From positions 91,648,416-91,712,415 of the forward strand of contig NC_134840.1 in assembly GCF_965363235.1 (NCBI RefSeq): a stretch of 64,000 nucleotides of DNA. Direction: 5' to 3'. Below are positions 35,401 through 50,400 of the stretch, piece after piece. Source of the stretch: Mytilus galloprovincialis. Taxonomy: Eukaryota > Mollusca > Bivalvia > Mytilida > Mytilidae. Made by a program: the position numbers and the translations under genes. The notes below the pieces were generated by a model. The model made no database searches. It was given only the letters and a program-made list of their open reading frames with translations, and was not told the origin of the DNA. Numbering within the stretch: position 1 is the first letter of the stretch; each line of letters opens with the position of its first letter.

Positions 35401-38400
35401 GGTATAATGAAGTTGGATTTTCCTTTTCATATGCTAATACAGTGGAAACAGGTATGCAATGATCAAAAGAAACACACACGACCTAACGACAGGTAGAGTG
35501 TGGACAAAGGAATTTGTTTTTAGGTCATATTTACATCACAGCCTGATTTAGAATTAAATATGTGAGTACGTAGGTGGCAAGTTTATGACACAACGGAAAT
35601 GTCCTGGTTGTTGATCACCTGTCCAGATGAACTTTGCCCTTCCATATCTTTTGTCTGTTGACTTTTATTTGACCACAAAAGAAACACAAGCATTATCCTT
35701 ATAAGACATGTTTAATTATGTGATTACAAATGACTTATCATTCGTCTGATTACTTATACCAATAACAATTTTCAGGATCTTTTTAGTCATGGTTTTATCA
35801 AGTAAATTTCAACCGTTTTTTTCTGAAAGGACATTTTCTTTTCAGATGATATAGTAGCTATGCAACTTTCAATGTATATGGGAATGTTTGTAAACATAAA
35901 CATCTTCAGTTCATTCTTTCATACCATATACAGTTAATAGCTGTATAATTATGAGGTTATGTGTTAATTGTAAGAGGTTTCTAAAACAAGAGGATAAGAG
36001 ACATTGCAGATACCAAACACCTTCTCAACAGACAGTAGTAATAACATTAACGGTACCAATTTTCCTGCACCAAATGCGCATTTCAACAATACATGTCTCT
36101 TCAGTGATGCTCGTGGCCAAAATATTTGAAATCCAAAGCTTATATGAAAGATGAAGAGCTATAATCCAAAAGGTCCAAGAAGTATAGCCAAATCCGTGTA
36201 AGGAATCAGAGCTTTGCATGAGGGAGATACATTCCTTAATTTATAATAATTTCTAACATATTGTAACAGCAAATTTATATAACACAAAAATCCGTATTTT
36301 CATGCCAGTACCGAAGTACTGGCTACTGGGCTGGTGATACCCTTGGGGATTAATGTCCAATCCCTGAATTAAGGTATGGAATGAATGGTCTGGGAAATTT
36401 TAGGGTCAAAAGGACAAAGGTCAAAATTTGTACTTTATTTGTTTTTCCATTGTAACAGTTAAACAGGAAATATTGGCTATTCATTTTTAATTAGGGCCCC
36501 GCCGACGGCGGGTCGCCCTATAGTGATCAGTCTGTCCGTCCGTCCGTCCGTCCGTCCGTCTGTCCTTCCGTCCGTCCGTCTGTCCGTCCGTCCGTCCGTC
36601 CGTCCGTCCGTCCGTAAGTAACACTTTTGTGTCCGCTCCATATCTAGAGAACTGTTATGATTTCATACTTAATACTTAACATGATTATTAACCAACACCA
36701 GAGGGTGTGTCATGTTGTATGTACAACTTCCTAGGTCAAAGGTCAAGGTCAAAAACTTTGGTTTCAGTTGACAACCCCGTGTCCTGTGGTGAAGATCGTG
36801 TCCGCTCCATATCTAGATAACCATTATGATTTCAAAGTTTATACTTGACATCCATTTTAACAACCACCAGAGGGTGTGTCATGATGTATGTACAACTTCC
36901 TAGGTCAAAGGTCAAGGTCAAAAACTTTGGTTTCGAGTTGACAATCCTGTGTCCTGTGGTGAAGATCGTGTCCGCTCCATATCTAGATAATCGTTATGAT
37001 TTCAAAGTATATACATGTCATACATTTTAACCACCACCAGAGGGCGTGTCATGATGTATGTACAACTTCCTAGGTCAAAGGTCAACGTCAAAAAAACTTT
37101 GGTTTCAGTTGACAACCCTGTGTCCTGTGGTGAAGATTGTGTCCGCTCTATATCTTGAGAACCGTTATGATTTCAAATATTATACTTGACATCCATTTTA
37201 ACCAACACCAGAGGGTGTGTCATGATGTATGTACCACTTCCTAGGTCAAAGGTCTGTCTGTCTGTTGGTCTGTCCATCGCTAACAAATTTGATTCACATT
37301 ATATTTTGAGAGGACAGCTGTTATTATTTCATACTTTATACCTGACAAACATTTTCAACTTAACATATATATTAACCAACACAAGAGAATGTGTCATAAT
37401 GTATGCATCCTAGGTCTAAGATCAGTCTGTCGGTCTGTCCATCCGTTCGTTGTTCTTAACAAATTGTGTCCGCTCTACCTCTCGAGAACCATTAATATTT
37501 CATACTTTCTACCTCTCGAGAACCATTAATATTTCATACTTTATACTTGGTGGGTCATAATATATTGAAGGCATAATTCTAAAAATATGTGACAAATATC
37601 AATTGGGCAGCACCTTTAAACATATTGTTCAAACATCAATCCATATATCCAGAAGTCACCTTAGAGTAGTAAACAATGAGTTCACATCATGCAGTCATAT
37701 CACTATTATACTATGAAAGTAAGATGAGAATATTTATCAGTTTTAACTTAAAATCTTAGATCAAAATCACACATGAGACTATGTAATAACTTCAAATAAT
37801 GCTTCATATCAGATTATCCATACAACTTATTTACCCAACGTTATTGACAGCGGGGCCCACAGAGATGGCTCCCATCTCAATGATATCTAGTTACAGTTAA
37901 AATCAGGGATTGCATTACCCTTGTTACATCCAAGCAGGAAATATTAGCCATTCTTTTTTCAATAGAATGAATAAGAATCAGGAATGGTTTCTCCCTTCAT
38001 TGTTACATCAAAACAGGAAATATAGGCCATTCCTATTTTTTTGATTTTTGTGATCTTAGCCAAAAGTTGGAACAACTTAATAAGGAAGTGTTTAAATCTT
38101 CAGATTATAATGTCTTGTTGATGCTTGTAATTGCACTAGCTTAACAAATATTCAATTGCCCTTACTGTTTTCTTAGAAAAAAAGAAATCTATCACTGTTT
38201 TAAGATGGATTTATGGTCTTTGCTGTAAACTTGTATGCCAATAGATCTTCCATCTCAACTATTAAAATACTATGACAGGAAGCCAATTTTATGGTAATGT
38301 TTAATTGCTGTATAGTGTACAGTGAATTGCATCATGATCCTTGTATGTGAAATCTATATAGTCGGAGAGTTAATGATATATTGACAATTAATAAAAGGAG

Positions 38401-41400
38401 TTGTGGGGTATACAGCAACCCAAAGACAGGATCCAGAGGGCAACATATAGTCTTCATCAATATACATGTGTCTTAACAATTTTGTCAAACTCTATATCTC
38501 TATCCATAGTATATACATGATATAGAACTGGTGAATAATTTAACTAAAACAATCACAGATCTGTCATTGCAAATAGGTGGATGTCACTCTACATCAATTG
38601 TACAGGGATTGGTTAAAATAACCTAACATGGATTTTTAAAAGTTATATATTTTTATAGATCTGAAGGTTGTGTATCTCATGGCTACAAGTTGTTTCAGTT
38701 GTGTTCTGTTAATGCTTTTGATTGATTTGGTTTCAATTCTTGTTGGTTTAGTAAATCGAGTAGATCCTGACAATTGATTTCTCTGTATTAAAGGTAGACC
38801 ATAGTTGTATATGGATAATTTGATTCCCTGGATCCATGTATTTGTTGACACCAACATTTGTTATGCAATATGCCCAGCCTCCGTATTGTGGAAAAATATA
38901 CAAAAAGTATCTGGAATTTTATTTACATAATGGTAGAATGGAATGCTGATTATGACAAACTTTGGAATTTTTAAGCCACAATATAGGGATTGTAACTGAT
39001 GATTGATTATATGCCCTAAGCACATTACAGATGCAGTAAATCATTGCAATCCAAACAATAATTAGATTAAAATCCACTCATTTTTGAAACTTCATTAGAT
39101 TGGGGGCAAAAAATATAATTGTAGCAGGGTTAACTTATAAGGACATGGTTTGAGATTATTTCTAGTGGTATAATCCTTCACCAATTTTTTTTCAAAGGAT
39201 GGATTAATATAATTTAAATTTCTATCTTCAATCTTTCAACTCTATTCAGGATATAAATATATTTGTATGGTATGAATTTTAATTATATTGAAACCAACTT
39301 TGCACTAGTTTAAGATATGAAGGTTGGTACAAGAAAACATTATTAACTAGTTAAAGTTGACTTTGGATGGTTTGGCTGTTTGGCATTTTTTAATGCTCTT
39401 AAATCATTTGATATATTAGGCATCTGAACCTTTTTGTCAAAAGCATACCTAATGAAGGTTATTTTAAAAATACCATTACTCATAGTTACACCAAAGGTTC
39501 AAATACATTGATTCTTGGTTTTTTTCACCAGTTTTCTTTGAAATGTCAAGTTTTGATACCTCTTTTGAACTCTAATGCATTTTTTCCATCTCTATGTTAT
39601 TCCATACAGGTACACCTGACTTTTGTCCTATTTATATAAAGATTTAATATACAAAAAATGACACTGCTTGTTTACAGATGACAGCTCTCGTTAAATTTTC
39701 GCTTCAAAGATGAAAATATTTTTGTCACTTCTAAGATGAAAAAGGTTTCCTAACTTCAAAGGTGAATATTTTTTGCTACTTCAAAGATGAAAGTGTTTTT
39801 GTCACTTTAAAGATGAAATATTTTCTTGTTGTGTTTTTCAGAGATTCTGATGTTTTCTAAATGTTTTATTAGTGACAATGTTTTTCTTGATGCTTCAGAA
39901 ATAAGTTTTTCTTATTTTTGCACTAGACATACCATATTATTTTTGGGTCACATAGAGACAACATGTTTTTAGCTCACCTGTCCTGAAGGGACAAGTGAGC
40001 TTATGCCATCACTTGGCGTCCGTCGTCGTCCGTCGTCTGTCGTCCGTCGTCTGTCGTCTGTAATCGTCTGTCGTCGTAAACTATTTCAAGAATCTTCTCC
40101 TCTGAAACTACTGGGCCAAATACTTTCAAACTTAAACTGAATGTTCCTTAGGGTATCTAATTTATAAATTGTATCCGAAGTTTTGATCTATCAACAAACA
40201 TGGTCGCCATTGCTAAAAATAGAACATGGGGTCAAATGCAGTTTTTGGCTTATAACTCAAAAACCAAAGCATTTAGAGCAAGTCTGACATGGGGTAATAT
40301 TGTTTATCAGGTCAAGATCTATCTGCCCTGAAATTTTCAGATGAATCAGACAACCCGTTGTTGGGTTGCTGCCCCTGAATTGGTAATTTTAACGAAATTT
40401 TGCTGTTTTTGGTTATTATCTTGAATATTATTATAGATAGAAATAAACTGTAAACAGGAATAATGTTCAGCAAAGTAAGATTTACAAATAAGTCAAATGA
40501 CGGAAATGGTCAGTTGACCCCTTTAGGAGTTATTGCCCTTTATAGTCAATTTTTAACCATTTTTCGTAAATCTTAGTAATCTTTTACAAAAATCTTTTCC
40601 TCTGAAACTACTGGGCCAAATACTTCCAAACTTTAACTGAATGTTCCTTAGGGTATCTAGTTTGTAAATTGTATCCGAAGTTGTGATCTATCAACAAACA
40701 TGGTCGCCATTGCTAAAAATAGAACATAGGGGTCAAATGCAGTTTTTGGCTTATAACTCAAAAACCAAAGCATTTAGAGCAAATCTGACATGGGATAATA
40801 TTGTTTATCAGGTCAAGATCTATCTGCCCTGAAATTTTCAGATGAATCAGACAACCTGTTGTTGGGTTACTGCCCCTGAATTGGTAATTTTAAAGAAATT
40901 TTGCTGTTTTTGGTTACTATCTTGAATATTATTATAGATAGAGATAAACTGTAAACAGCAATAATGTTCAGCAAAGTAAGATTTACAAATAAGTCAACAT
41001 GACGGAAATGGTCAGTTGACCCCTTTAGGAGTTATTGCCCTTTATAGTCAATTTTTAACTATTTTTCGTAAATCTTAGTAATCTTTTACAAAAATCTTCT
41101 CCTCTGAAACTACTGGGCCAAATACTTCCAAATTTTAACTGAATGTTACTTAGGGTATCTAGTTTGTAAATTGTATCCGAAGTTATGATCTATCAACAAA
41201 CATGGTCGCCATTGCTAAAAATAGAACATGGGGTCAAATGCAGTTTTTGGCTTATAACTCAAAAACCAAAGCATTTAGAGCAAATCTGACATTGGGTAAT
41301 ATTGTTTATCAGGTCAAGATCTATCTGCCCTGAAATTTTCAGATGAATCAGACAACCTGTTGTTGGGTTGCTGCCCCTGAATTGATAATTTTAAGGAAAT

Positions 41401-44400
41401 TTTGCTGTTTTTGTTTATTATCTTGAATATAATTATAGATAGAAATAAACTGTAAACAGCAATAATGTTCAGCAAAGTAAGATCTTCAATTAAGTCAATT
41501 TGACCAAAATTGTCAATTGACCCCTTAAGGAGTTATTGCCCTTTAAAGACTTTTTTCACAATTTGTTCATCATGTTGACTTACTTTAAAAAATCTTCTCC
41601 TTTGAAACTGCTGTATCAATTTCAGCCAAACTTAGGCTAAATGGGTTTCAGAGTATCTAGTATAAATTTTATATTTTATTTCCTTGTATGTCAAGAAACA
41701 TAGCTCCTATGGCTAAAATAGAACATAGGAGAAAATGATTAATTTTTTTTGGCTTTTGAAGAAAATAGGACGATCCAAAAAACATTTAAATAAATTGAAA
41801 AGCCAAAATAATCATTGATGAGAGATTTAACCAAAAGAATTAAGGTGAGCGATTCAGGCTCTTGAGAGCCTCTTGTTTTGGTCTCTTCTGAATATGTAAG
41901 GTTGTGTTGTGTCAGAGATAACACTGTTTTTTTTTTGTTTTTGAAGAGATGACACTGTATAATTGACACTGATGAGTGTGTGCACTCACTCCCACAATCA
42001 CCCAAAAGATTACATGCGGTTTTATAAATTACAATGTTTTCTTATTGTTTCATAAATTACAATGTTTTCTTATTGTTTCATAAATTACAATGTTTTCTTA
42101 TTGTTTCATAAATTACAATGTTTTCTTATTGTTTCATAAATTACAATTTTTTCTTGTTGTTTCTCAAATTACAAGGTGTTAATGTAGTTCCATAGATTAC
42201 ACTGTTTTCTTCTTGTTTCATAAATAACCATGTTTCTTGTTATTTCATAAATAAAAAATTACAAGGTTTTTTTTCTGGTTTCAGTAATTACACTTTTTGT
42301 ATCTAAATGACTTCAATGTTTTCTTGTATTTAAAATACTACTCTAAAATACTACAAAGTTTTCTCCTTGTTTCAAAAAATACAAAGTTTGTCTTGTTATA
42401 CCTGAAATTAAAATGTTTCGTCTTGTTTCTAAATTACATTGTTGTTTGGGTGACTCAGGAGTGACTATGTGGTGTTTTATTATGAAAAATATATACTTCA
42501 AATGTGTTTTATATAAAAGAAAAGTAAATGACTAGTCAAAGGAGGAAATTATGTGATATATATCAATGCATATTCTTACAGGTTTAGCGGTTATTACTTC
42601 CTCCTTCTATTGAATTTATAAGGGTTTTTTATTTATCATGTAAAAAAAAGATCAAAGGTGTTTAAATAATCTTTGAACAAAATGAAATAATGAGGGATTT
42701 ATAACATAACTCCATTGTTTACACTTCAGCTTATTGGAGTACCACTTAATGCTATTGATGCATGTAAATTTGAATTCCGTGTGAAAACTTTAACCATGTT
42801 AGGAATGTGAGAATTCAGGTTATAAAGATAAAGCGGTTTTATTCAGAAATAGTTTTATGCTGGTGCCTTTAGACTTGTAAATTCAGGCACCTCTACTAAT
42901 TTAAGGAATAACGACAAAAGTCTTGAATTTTAGATAAAGTTCAGTGCTACAATGTATTGTTTATCGGTGTTCATCTGAAATCACCTAGTTATCCCATCTT
43001 AAGTTCAATCACTTATTTAAACCAGGACTGAATTTGAATTATGTTTACTGTGTATTTATTATCCCTAATAAATACATGTATAACAAAGTATTTTACCTAA
43101 GGGGGGCAATTTAGGTCATAATTGATGTAGATTTATATACAAGTTTGGGTTGAGATCATTTGATAATAAAATTTTTGAATAAGTGTTTGCCTCTTCTATC
43201 ACCATTTTAGATTGATGATATTCAAGATTTTTTGTAAATATTTGGTGATATTTCAAAGAAGGAAAAGAAAATTGTCAAAAAATAAAACACGAAGATTTTG
43301 GTACAACTACTGTGAGAAAACTATATTGAAGTTTATTTGACATAAGTCAATTTATATTCCTTTTATTATGGCAGATTTGTTCACTTTTAGGGTATCATTT
43401 TTTGTGAATTGATGAAAAAAAACCTGACTTTTGTTGATATTTAATTTTGTAGTTTTGGTAAACCAAAATGTATTCAGACTTGTAAGAATTTTGTGCTTTG
43501 TAAAACGATTCATATTGCTGCTAACCTCAATTTACCAATCAAATTCATGAAAATTGCTCCCCAGAAAACTGTTGTCTCTTTGACTACTTTAAATTAGTTT
43601 CTTCTAGGCAGTATTATATAGTGAATCACAATCTCAGTATACTATATAATCATGATGATAACTAAAAGCTTTACTTATGCAAAAAATCAACCTTGCAACA
43701 TGTAAAAAAACAAAATAAATAAACCATATGAAACAATAAATCAATTAAGGTACAATGAGAGCCTTCTTTCTTCATCTCTGTTTGTTGAAGATATTGCCTA
43801 CTTGAAACCTAGAGGTTGTTGATAGGTGTAATATTTTGATGAATTTTCTTTGCCATCATAGATATCAGATCTAGATTTATTTGAAAGACTGTACTAAAAA
43901 ATAAACAATATTCACTTGTTCTACACTTTCTTAGATAGTTTTAATTTACAGGTTTCTTTGGTATCGAATAGTTCAAAACTTATCTTTCCACCTTCTTCAA
44001 TTTATTTATATTAAGTTCCCACAACTTTTAGCATACATTGGAGTTAACAAATACATTGTCACCCAATAATATTGATACGATTATTATCATATCTCATTTC
44101 TTGCAGTATTTTTATGTTATTTAATATTTTTTTTCTTTATTTTACAGAAAGATTATCTTCATTAATTCTTTTATCTGAGAACAAAACTTCAGTGACTTTA
44201 GAAGATCTTTATAAAATTCCAAAGTCAGAATATAGTCAAACTGTATCAGAATTCTTTTCACAGATACGACTGTTCATGAAACAAAAACAAGTGAGTTTAT
44301 ATGCCTCTGTTGCAACGTTTTATGACAATATATTTCCATCAGTGTTGAAGTACAATCTTCATAGTGGGAAAGTTTTGACTTTGACGCCAGAACAGACTTC

Positions 44401-47400
44401 ATGCTTGCGATGGAAACGACAAGACATTGTTCCGGTACCATTTGGAAAAACCCAATACAATATTTCACACAGTTTACAACATACAATGTCAAATGTGAAA
44501 TCATACATAGAAGTGCTTTCTCTAGTTGTTGAAGCCATTAACTTGACTGATAATGCTTCAGTCACAGAAAAATGTGTTCACCAAGTGACTCAGCTCCAGT
44601 TTTGTTCACGTTGTCAAAACGAAACCACTGTGTTACCATGTAAAGGATTATGTTTGAATACAATGAGAAGATGTCTAGCACAGTTTTCCATTTTACATCA
44701 AGACTGGAAAAAACTGATGATGTCGGTTGTTCGGCTGGATGGTGGACAAAGCGATAAATACAATGTGGAAGCAATACTACAACAACTGAGTCATGATATT
44801 GATATGTCAATCAAACATGCAGTTCGTAACATTGCAGTTACTTATAATGTTGTAAGTATAGATTGTTATAAATATACTTTTATTGAGTAATGCCTACACC
44901 CTCCTCCGAATCTGTCTACAGCTGAAATTTTAGTTTTCTATCAACCAATGCTTACCAGTGTTTATTTTGAATGTGACCTACCTAATGGGACTTGTTACTG
45001 GTTCTTTTACTAACATGAGCAACATGCTGGTGCCAAATGTGGAGCAGGATCTGCTTACCCTTCCAGAGCACCCAAGTTCACCTCAGTTTTTTGGTGGGGT
45101 TCATGTTGCTTAGACTTTTTCTGCACTGTAACATTAATATGATTTTTCAAATTTTGCATTTTGTGTGTTTTATATGGATGTCTGGTTTGAATTAATTAAC
45201 AACTTATCTTTAAACTTTTGTTGGGTTGTGTGTGCTTGTCCTGATTTAGATAGAATGTTGACCAAGTTGTCTTTTATGTTATATTGGGTTGGTGTCTTCT
45301 TGACATTACCCCACACCTTCTGTTCAATTTTTTAGGAGGGATGGATTTTATTTAGTCTGTGTGTTGTATATATTTCCTGATATGTATGTCCTGCCAATAT
45401 TTTTAAGCCAGATTTAGCACAGCAGTTAAATTCATTTATATTGATGGAGAATATATTTCTTTTACAATCAAGATGAACCTGTCATTTCTGACTAGTTTGT
45501 GACAGTGATGGTCCTATAAAGGTACAATTCTTGTCATTTCCTGTCAACAGTTTAACATGAAGGCCATTTTTGTCTATTTTTGCATTTCCGTTTTAACAGT
45601 TGTTTTCAAGTTTAAAGCAATGATATCAGTGACAAGCCCTCCCACTTTAAATTCAGGTCTAAATCTAGTTGAAATATATGCTTTATAGGCTTGATGAATA
45701 TCCTATATGTCTATACTCAGTGTCTCCAGTCATGATATGGATAGACTCCTGGCCCCTAAATATATATCACAACAAAGATGAACTTCAAACAAAATTAGAT
45801 AAACAAAATAAAAAATCGCAAAAAATATAATATCATCATTATTTTCCTTTTTTGGTTGTGAAGATTATCCTGAATTTACAAATTGATATGGAAATTAAGC
45901 CACTCTACTAATATTGCCATTAACGGTAATACTGTCAAATTACACCTCTAAAGCTTTTTGTTGGAACACAATCTATTTCCATTTATTGTTCAACAGAAGA
46001 GATCTGCTATTATAATAGATAATTATGTATTGAATAACTCTAATTTATTTACTAATAGTTTTAAAAGATATTATGTTTAAAACACCAATAAGTAGAAGTT
46101 AGTTATTTTAAAAGATATTATGTTTAAAACACCAATTAGTAGAAGTCAGTTATTTTCTAAAGAAGACATTAGGCTTGCACAAAGAGTAATGAATGTATAA
46201 GAGCTTTTTTCTCAATATTGCATGTATCCAGATTTCACTGTAAATATATAATTATGTTTTTTTGTCACACATGCAACTTAATTTTACTATTAGATGCTAG
46301 ATGCATGCACGTAAATGAAGTACTTTTCTGGAAGCCAACGATAATTAGTTCAAAACCATTATGATGTTTAGCAGTGTAACACCCAATGCATGTAAAATTG
46401 CTTTTTAATGGATGCTGAGAATCAGACAGAGAGAGACCTGTTGTGAAATGCTCTTTTAGTAAAATTGCTAAATTTGATGTCAGATGTAGCAATGGTCATG
46501 ATACCAATCAAAAGCACTCCTAAGAAACACTTCTTTTATGAGTGCGTGTGTTTATAGAACTAGCATTTACTGAACACACAATGAGTGCTTCAACACTACA
46601 TATACATTTTTTAGGATACATTTCCTTGTGACAGATAATTTTGAAAGTTTTACATAAATCAATTATATCACTGTTTAGGCAAAGTTTCCTGAGAGCACCC
46701 CCAGTACATGGTGGGGTTCATGTTGCTCAGCCTTTAGTTTTCTATCTTGTGTTTTGTGTACTGTTGTTTGCTTGTCTGTTTATTTTTTAGCCATCAGGTG
46801 ACGTCAGTTTATTTTCGTCTTACAAGTTTGAATGTCCCCTTTGTGATTGTTTGCATCCCTCTAAAATATATGGGAAACTGGGTGAAATGAGGGATTTTGA
46901 TTGCTAGTTGTAAGCAGGGAAATGTTTGAAAGGGTAAGAAATTATACCTAGTGGATGTCATCTATGAACCTTTTTTGGAGGTGTTGCTGACAGCGGGAGT
47001 GATATTGATATTACTCACAAGATATTATTACCTGAAATGACATCCTTTTATATGTAACAAAAAATAATAATTAAACGAGCTCACTTGACTATTCCTGAAA
47101 ACTATATGTTGACATTTAGATATGATTTTGTTGATTTTTTATGTTGTTTGACATGTTTGGTAGCTGTTTTGACAGAAATTGTCCTATTAACAGTACTAGT
47201 CTTGTCATTGACTGTCAACAATTTTACATGAGGGCCTTTCATGCTTTTTTTTTGCATTTCCTTTTCAACAGACTCTGCTTTCAAGTTTTTGAAATTAATG
47301 TTTACAAAAAAAAATCTTTTATGCATATTAAAGTTTTTAAATTTTTAAAACACTGAAACATCTATTCTTACAATGATTTTCATGGATATCCATATATCTA

Positions 47401-50400
47401 ATAGCAAATCACTCTTTGGGTGGGGGAGGGGGAGGGTCCTGCAAAGAGATTCCCATTAGATAACTAGTTATAAGTTTAAAATTGAATGAAATTTTCTAAG
47501 TCACAATGAAATACATTTTGAATATAAGTTTAAAATTGAATGAAATTTTCTAAGTCACAATGAAATACATTTTGAATATTTTCTTTATATTTAAGTAAAG
47601 AAGATTCTCTTGTTAATCAAACATTGCTGTAAAGTCATTGCAAGTGTTTTGATTTAACTTTTCATGGGACAAATTGTTCTGCAAAATTTTATTTTTTTAC
47701 ATTTTCTGCTTGATTCTGTTCATTCTGAGGCATCAAATTTACATTCTCTCCCTGATTCTGTTCATTCCGATGCATCAAATTTACATTTTCAAGATTTTAT
47801 CTTCATCACAAAAGTAGCTAAAATTTCCAATTTTACAGTATGCATTTCAAACAAAGTTATCAGATAAAGACTGACACCACAATCATATGCAACCAAAAAA
47901 ATTGGATTCAAGAACGAATTTATAGATATCAGTACTTGACAGTCGTAGGTGTGTGTGTACGTTAAGTCATGCTGATAGCATTAAGTGAAGCTGATTTCGT
48001 GACCTGCTTTGATAAAAAGCAAAAAATAAAGCAATTTTTGTTACAATGACTCTTTATTGCCAGAACATTTCATAGATATTTGGCAAAATTAAGATGTAAT
48101 TTTTCATTTGTTAACTCCCAAAGATATTACTTCTGTTTTTTCAAAGACATGAGAGATAGAAACTTTGGTACAAAACAGACTGTTGGAAACACGAAAATCT
48201 ATTAAAACTTTGACATTTGAAAGATGTTTTTCATATATTATCTCATCAACTTGTATTTAGTTTGTAATTTTTGAGTATTTGATTGAGTGATTATTCTGTC
48301 TCTCAGATTCATCTTTCAGATTAGTCTGTTTTTTTAAACATTGGCTCGATTGCAATGATACAATTTTATAAATTACTTTCCACTATGAAATCATGGCTGC
48401 ATTCAGATGGATTTTTAATTTAGTGGTTTTAAGTAAACAAGTGTAGGATTGTATATGAATTCATAATAAGAACATTTCAATGTTTCTGCAATTGCAAGAA
48501 TTTCAATAATTGGTTTGTTTGTGAGGCAATTTTGGTAACAGGGTTCTAGCTTGTTCTATACTGAATGTTTACCCAATATACACAAGCAAAGAATTTGATG
48601 TTGTAAGGAATGCTCTTCACTTCAAAAGCAAATATTTGTCCACGTGGAAAGTGGTCTTTAATTTGTGTCTTTAGTCCTGCTGCTACAAATCTTTTTATTT
48701 ATCATTTTGAAAGCCAATTTTCGCTGTTATTTAAACTGTATTATACCCTGCTTAAATGAGGAAAAATGTTGTTTGCATTTGGACAAAAGAAGTTCTTCAT
48801 TATAGAAAATTATCAGCAAGTTTTGACGTAGATATTTTATTTATGAAATAGGTATTCAATTCATTAGATAGGTTTGAAAAAGGTCAATATGCTAGACAGT
48901 CTGACAATGTTAAAGTTTGTCAATAAAGTAAATTTTTTCTCCTCACTAAGTTAACTTGGTATTTATAAACAGCTTAATCTTGTTTGGACTATCTATTTTA
49001 AATTGAATTACCCAAGTATTTTAGTTTCATAAGTAAAGCGAGCTTATCATTGGACTGTAAATTGTAAATTGACTTTCAATTTATACTTAGCAGATGACTA
49101 ATATTTCCAACTTTATATAGATGGTCAGAAAGTAGACCACAAAGTTGTGAAATGTTAGAACTTCTATCATAAAAATTGCTGCTTGGGCTAATTCCAACAG
49201 TCCATGAAGCTACAAAAGAGGGGGGATTAAGTCAGATTTGTAACAGTTCTGTAAGCAATGTGTATTTGTGCATCCTGTTCTAAGTATGATTTAGATGAGA
49301 TTAATTGAAAGAAAAAATAAATATTAAATCAACAAAGCTGCTTGTTTTGTTTTCAGTTGTTATCCTTGTTGAAATCTGTTTTGTAAAGTTCATCACTTTA
49401 CTGAAAACTTATGGTAACAATATAGAAGTAAAAAATACTGAAATTGACTACATTTGTTAACAGTGTTTTATATACTTCTTGGACATCTGGGTACAGGATA
49501 GTGGTAGGGTAGGCTTTTCACGATTTTATTCCAGATATCTCAGTTGCATACATACAAGATTACAGCCTGGAAGTGAAGAAGTTTTTCAAAATTTATACCA
49601 CTTTTGGAATGAGACTTTTTCTCACCGTGTGACATGTTACCTTATATATTTACTGTTGAATATTTCACTTCAATCGCAGAATCACATACCAGTGATCTGG
49701 TAGCATATTTATAGCACATCAAAGTAAAATATGGTACAACAAAGTGGTTTCCTGTATTACTTTATACCATTACAATGAACAATTATGGGAACTAAGCTTG
49801 TTTTTCAAGACGTACATGATGATAAAAGCCCTATGTTTCTGGTTTGACTAGTGCAAGGGTATTTTAAATGTTAAAGCATTATTGTAAATATCCATCAGCA
49901 AAGACATGGATTTAATTGACATGAATGCAGGTTGTCATGTCAAGTAGATACTAAAAAAGGCAGCTTTAGTTTTCACTAGGTTGTCAGATATATCAACAGA
50001 TGGTGGAAAAAATGGCAGAGTTTGATAAAAAATGAAATAAACCATTAATTTGGAAGAAATTTGAAACTTGAAAAGTGTTACACTCACTCATTAGGCAGTT
50101 CAAAGTGAGAAATACAGATAAACATGCCAGCCTTGTGTTGTGGTAGTTGATGATAGGGGAATTCTATACTGCTTAGACTCTAATTAGCTCAAGTGCTTAA
50201 AGTCTAACACCAGCATCTATGGCATCTACCTCATTTGTCAAGACAGACCAGAAATTATCTAATAGCTTTACACCTGTGACCATTCTATTGCTGTGGTATA
50301 CTAGACAATAGTCAATTTGTAAACAGTGAAATTCTTCCTTGTTCCAATTTCCTGCTTCCCTGGTTTTTTCAAGATGAAGATGAAAAATCAGTTCAGTGAC

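Larger units (their letters stand above)
26220..44147 (+). other. Glypican intron 2 (17.9 kb)
   Basis: By far the longest intron. No protein-coding gene was seen on either strand. Recognisable contents are dispersed repeats (26330, 26611, 27690, 29021, 32870), a 282-bp MITE (30650), two pearl-like elements (36494, 39971) and minisatellites (27084, 39701, 42023). The stretches 30935-32870, 32935-36490 and 42440-44147 show nothing recognisable. Confidence 0.8.

Noticed and set aside
36845-37413. Repeated frames starting MTSILT in the 170-bp repeats
   Set aside because: The repeats break frame and contain stops; they belong to a pearl-like non-coding element.
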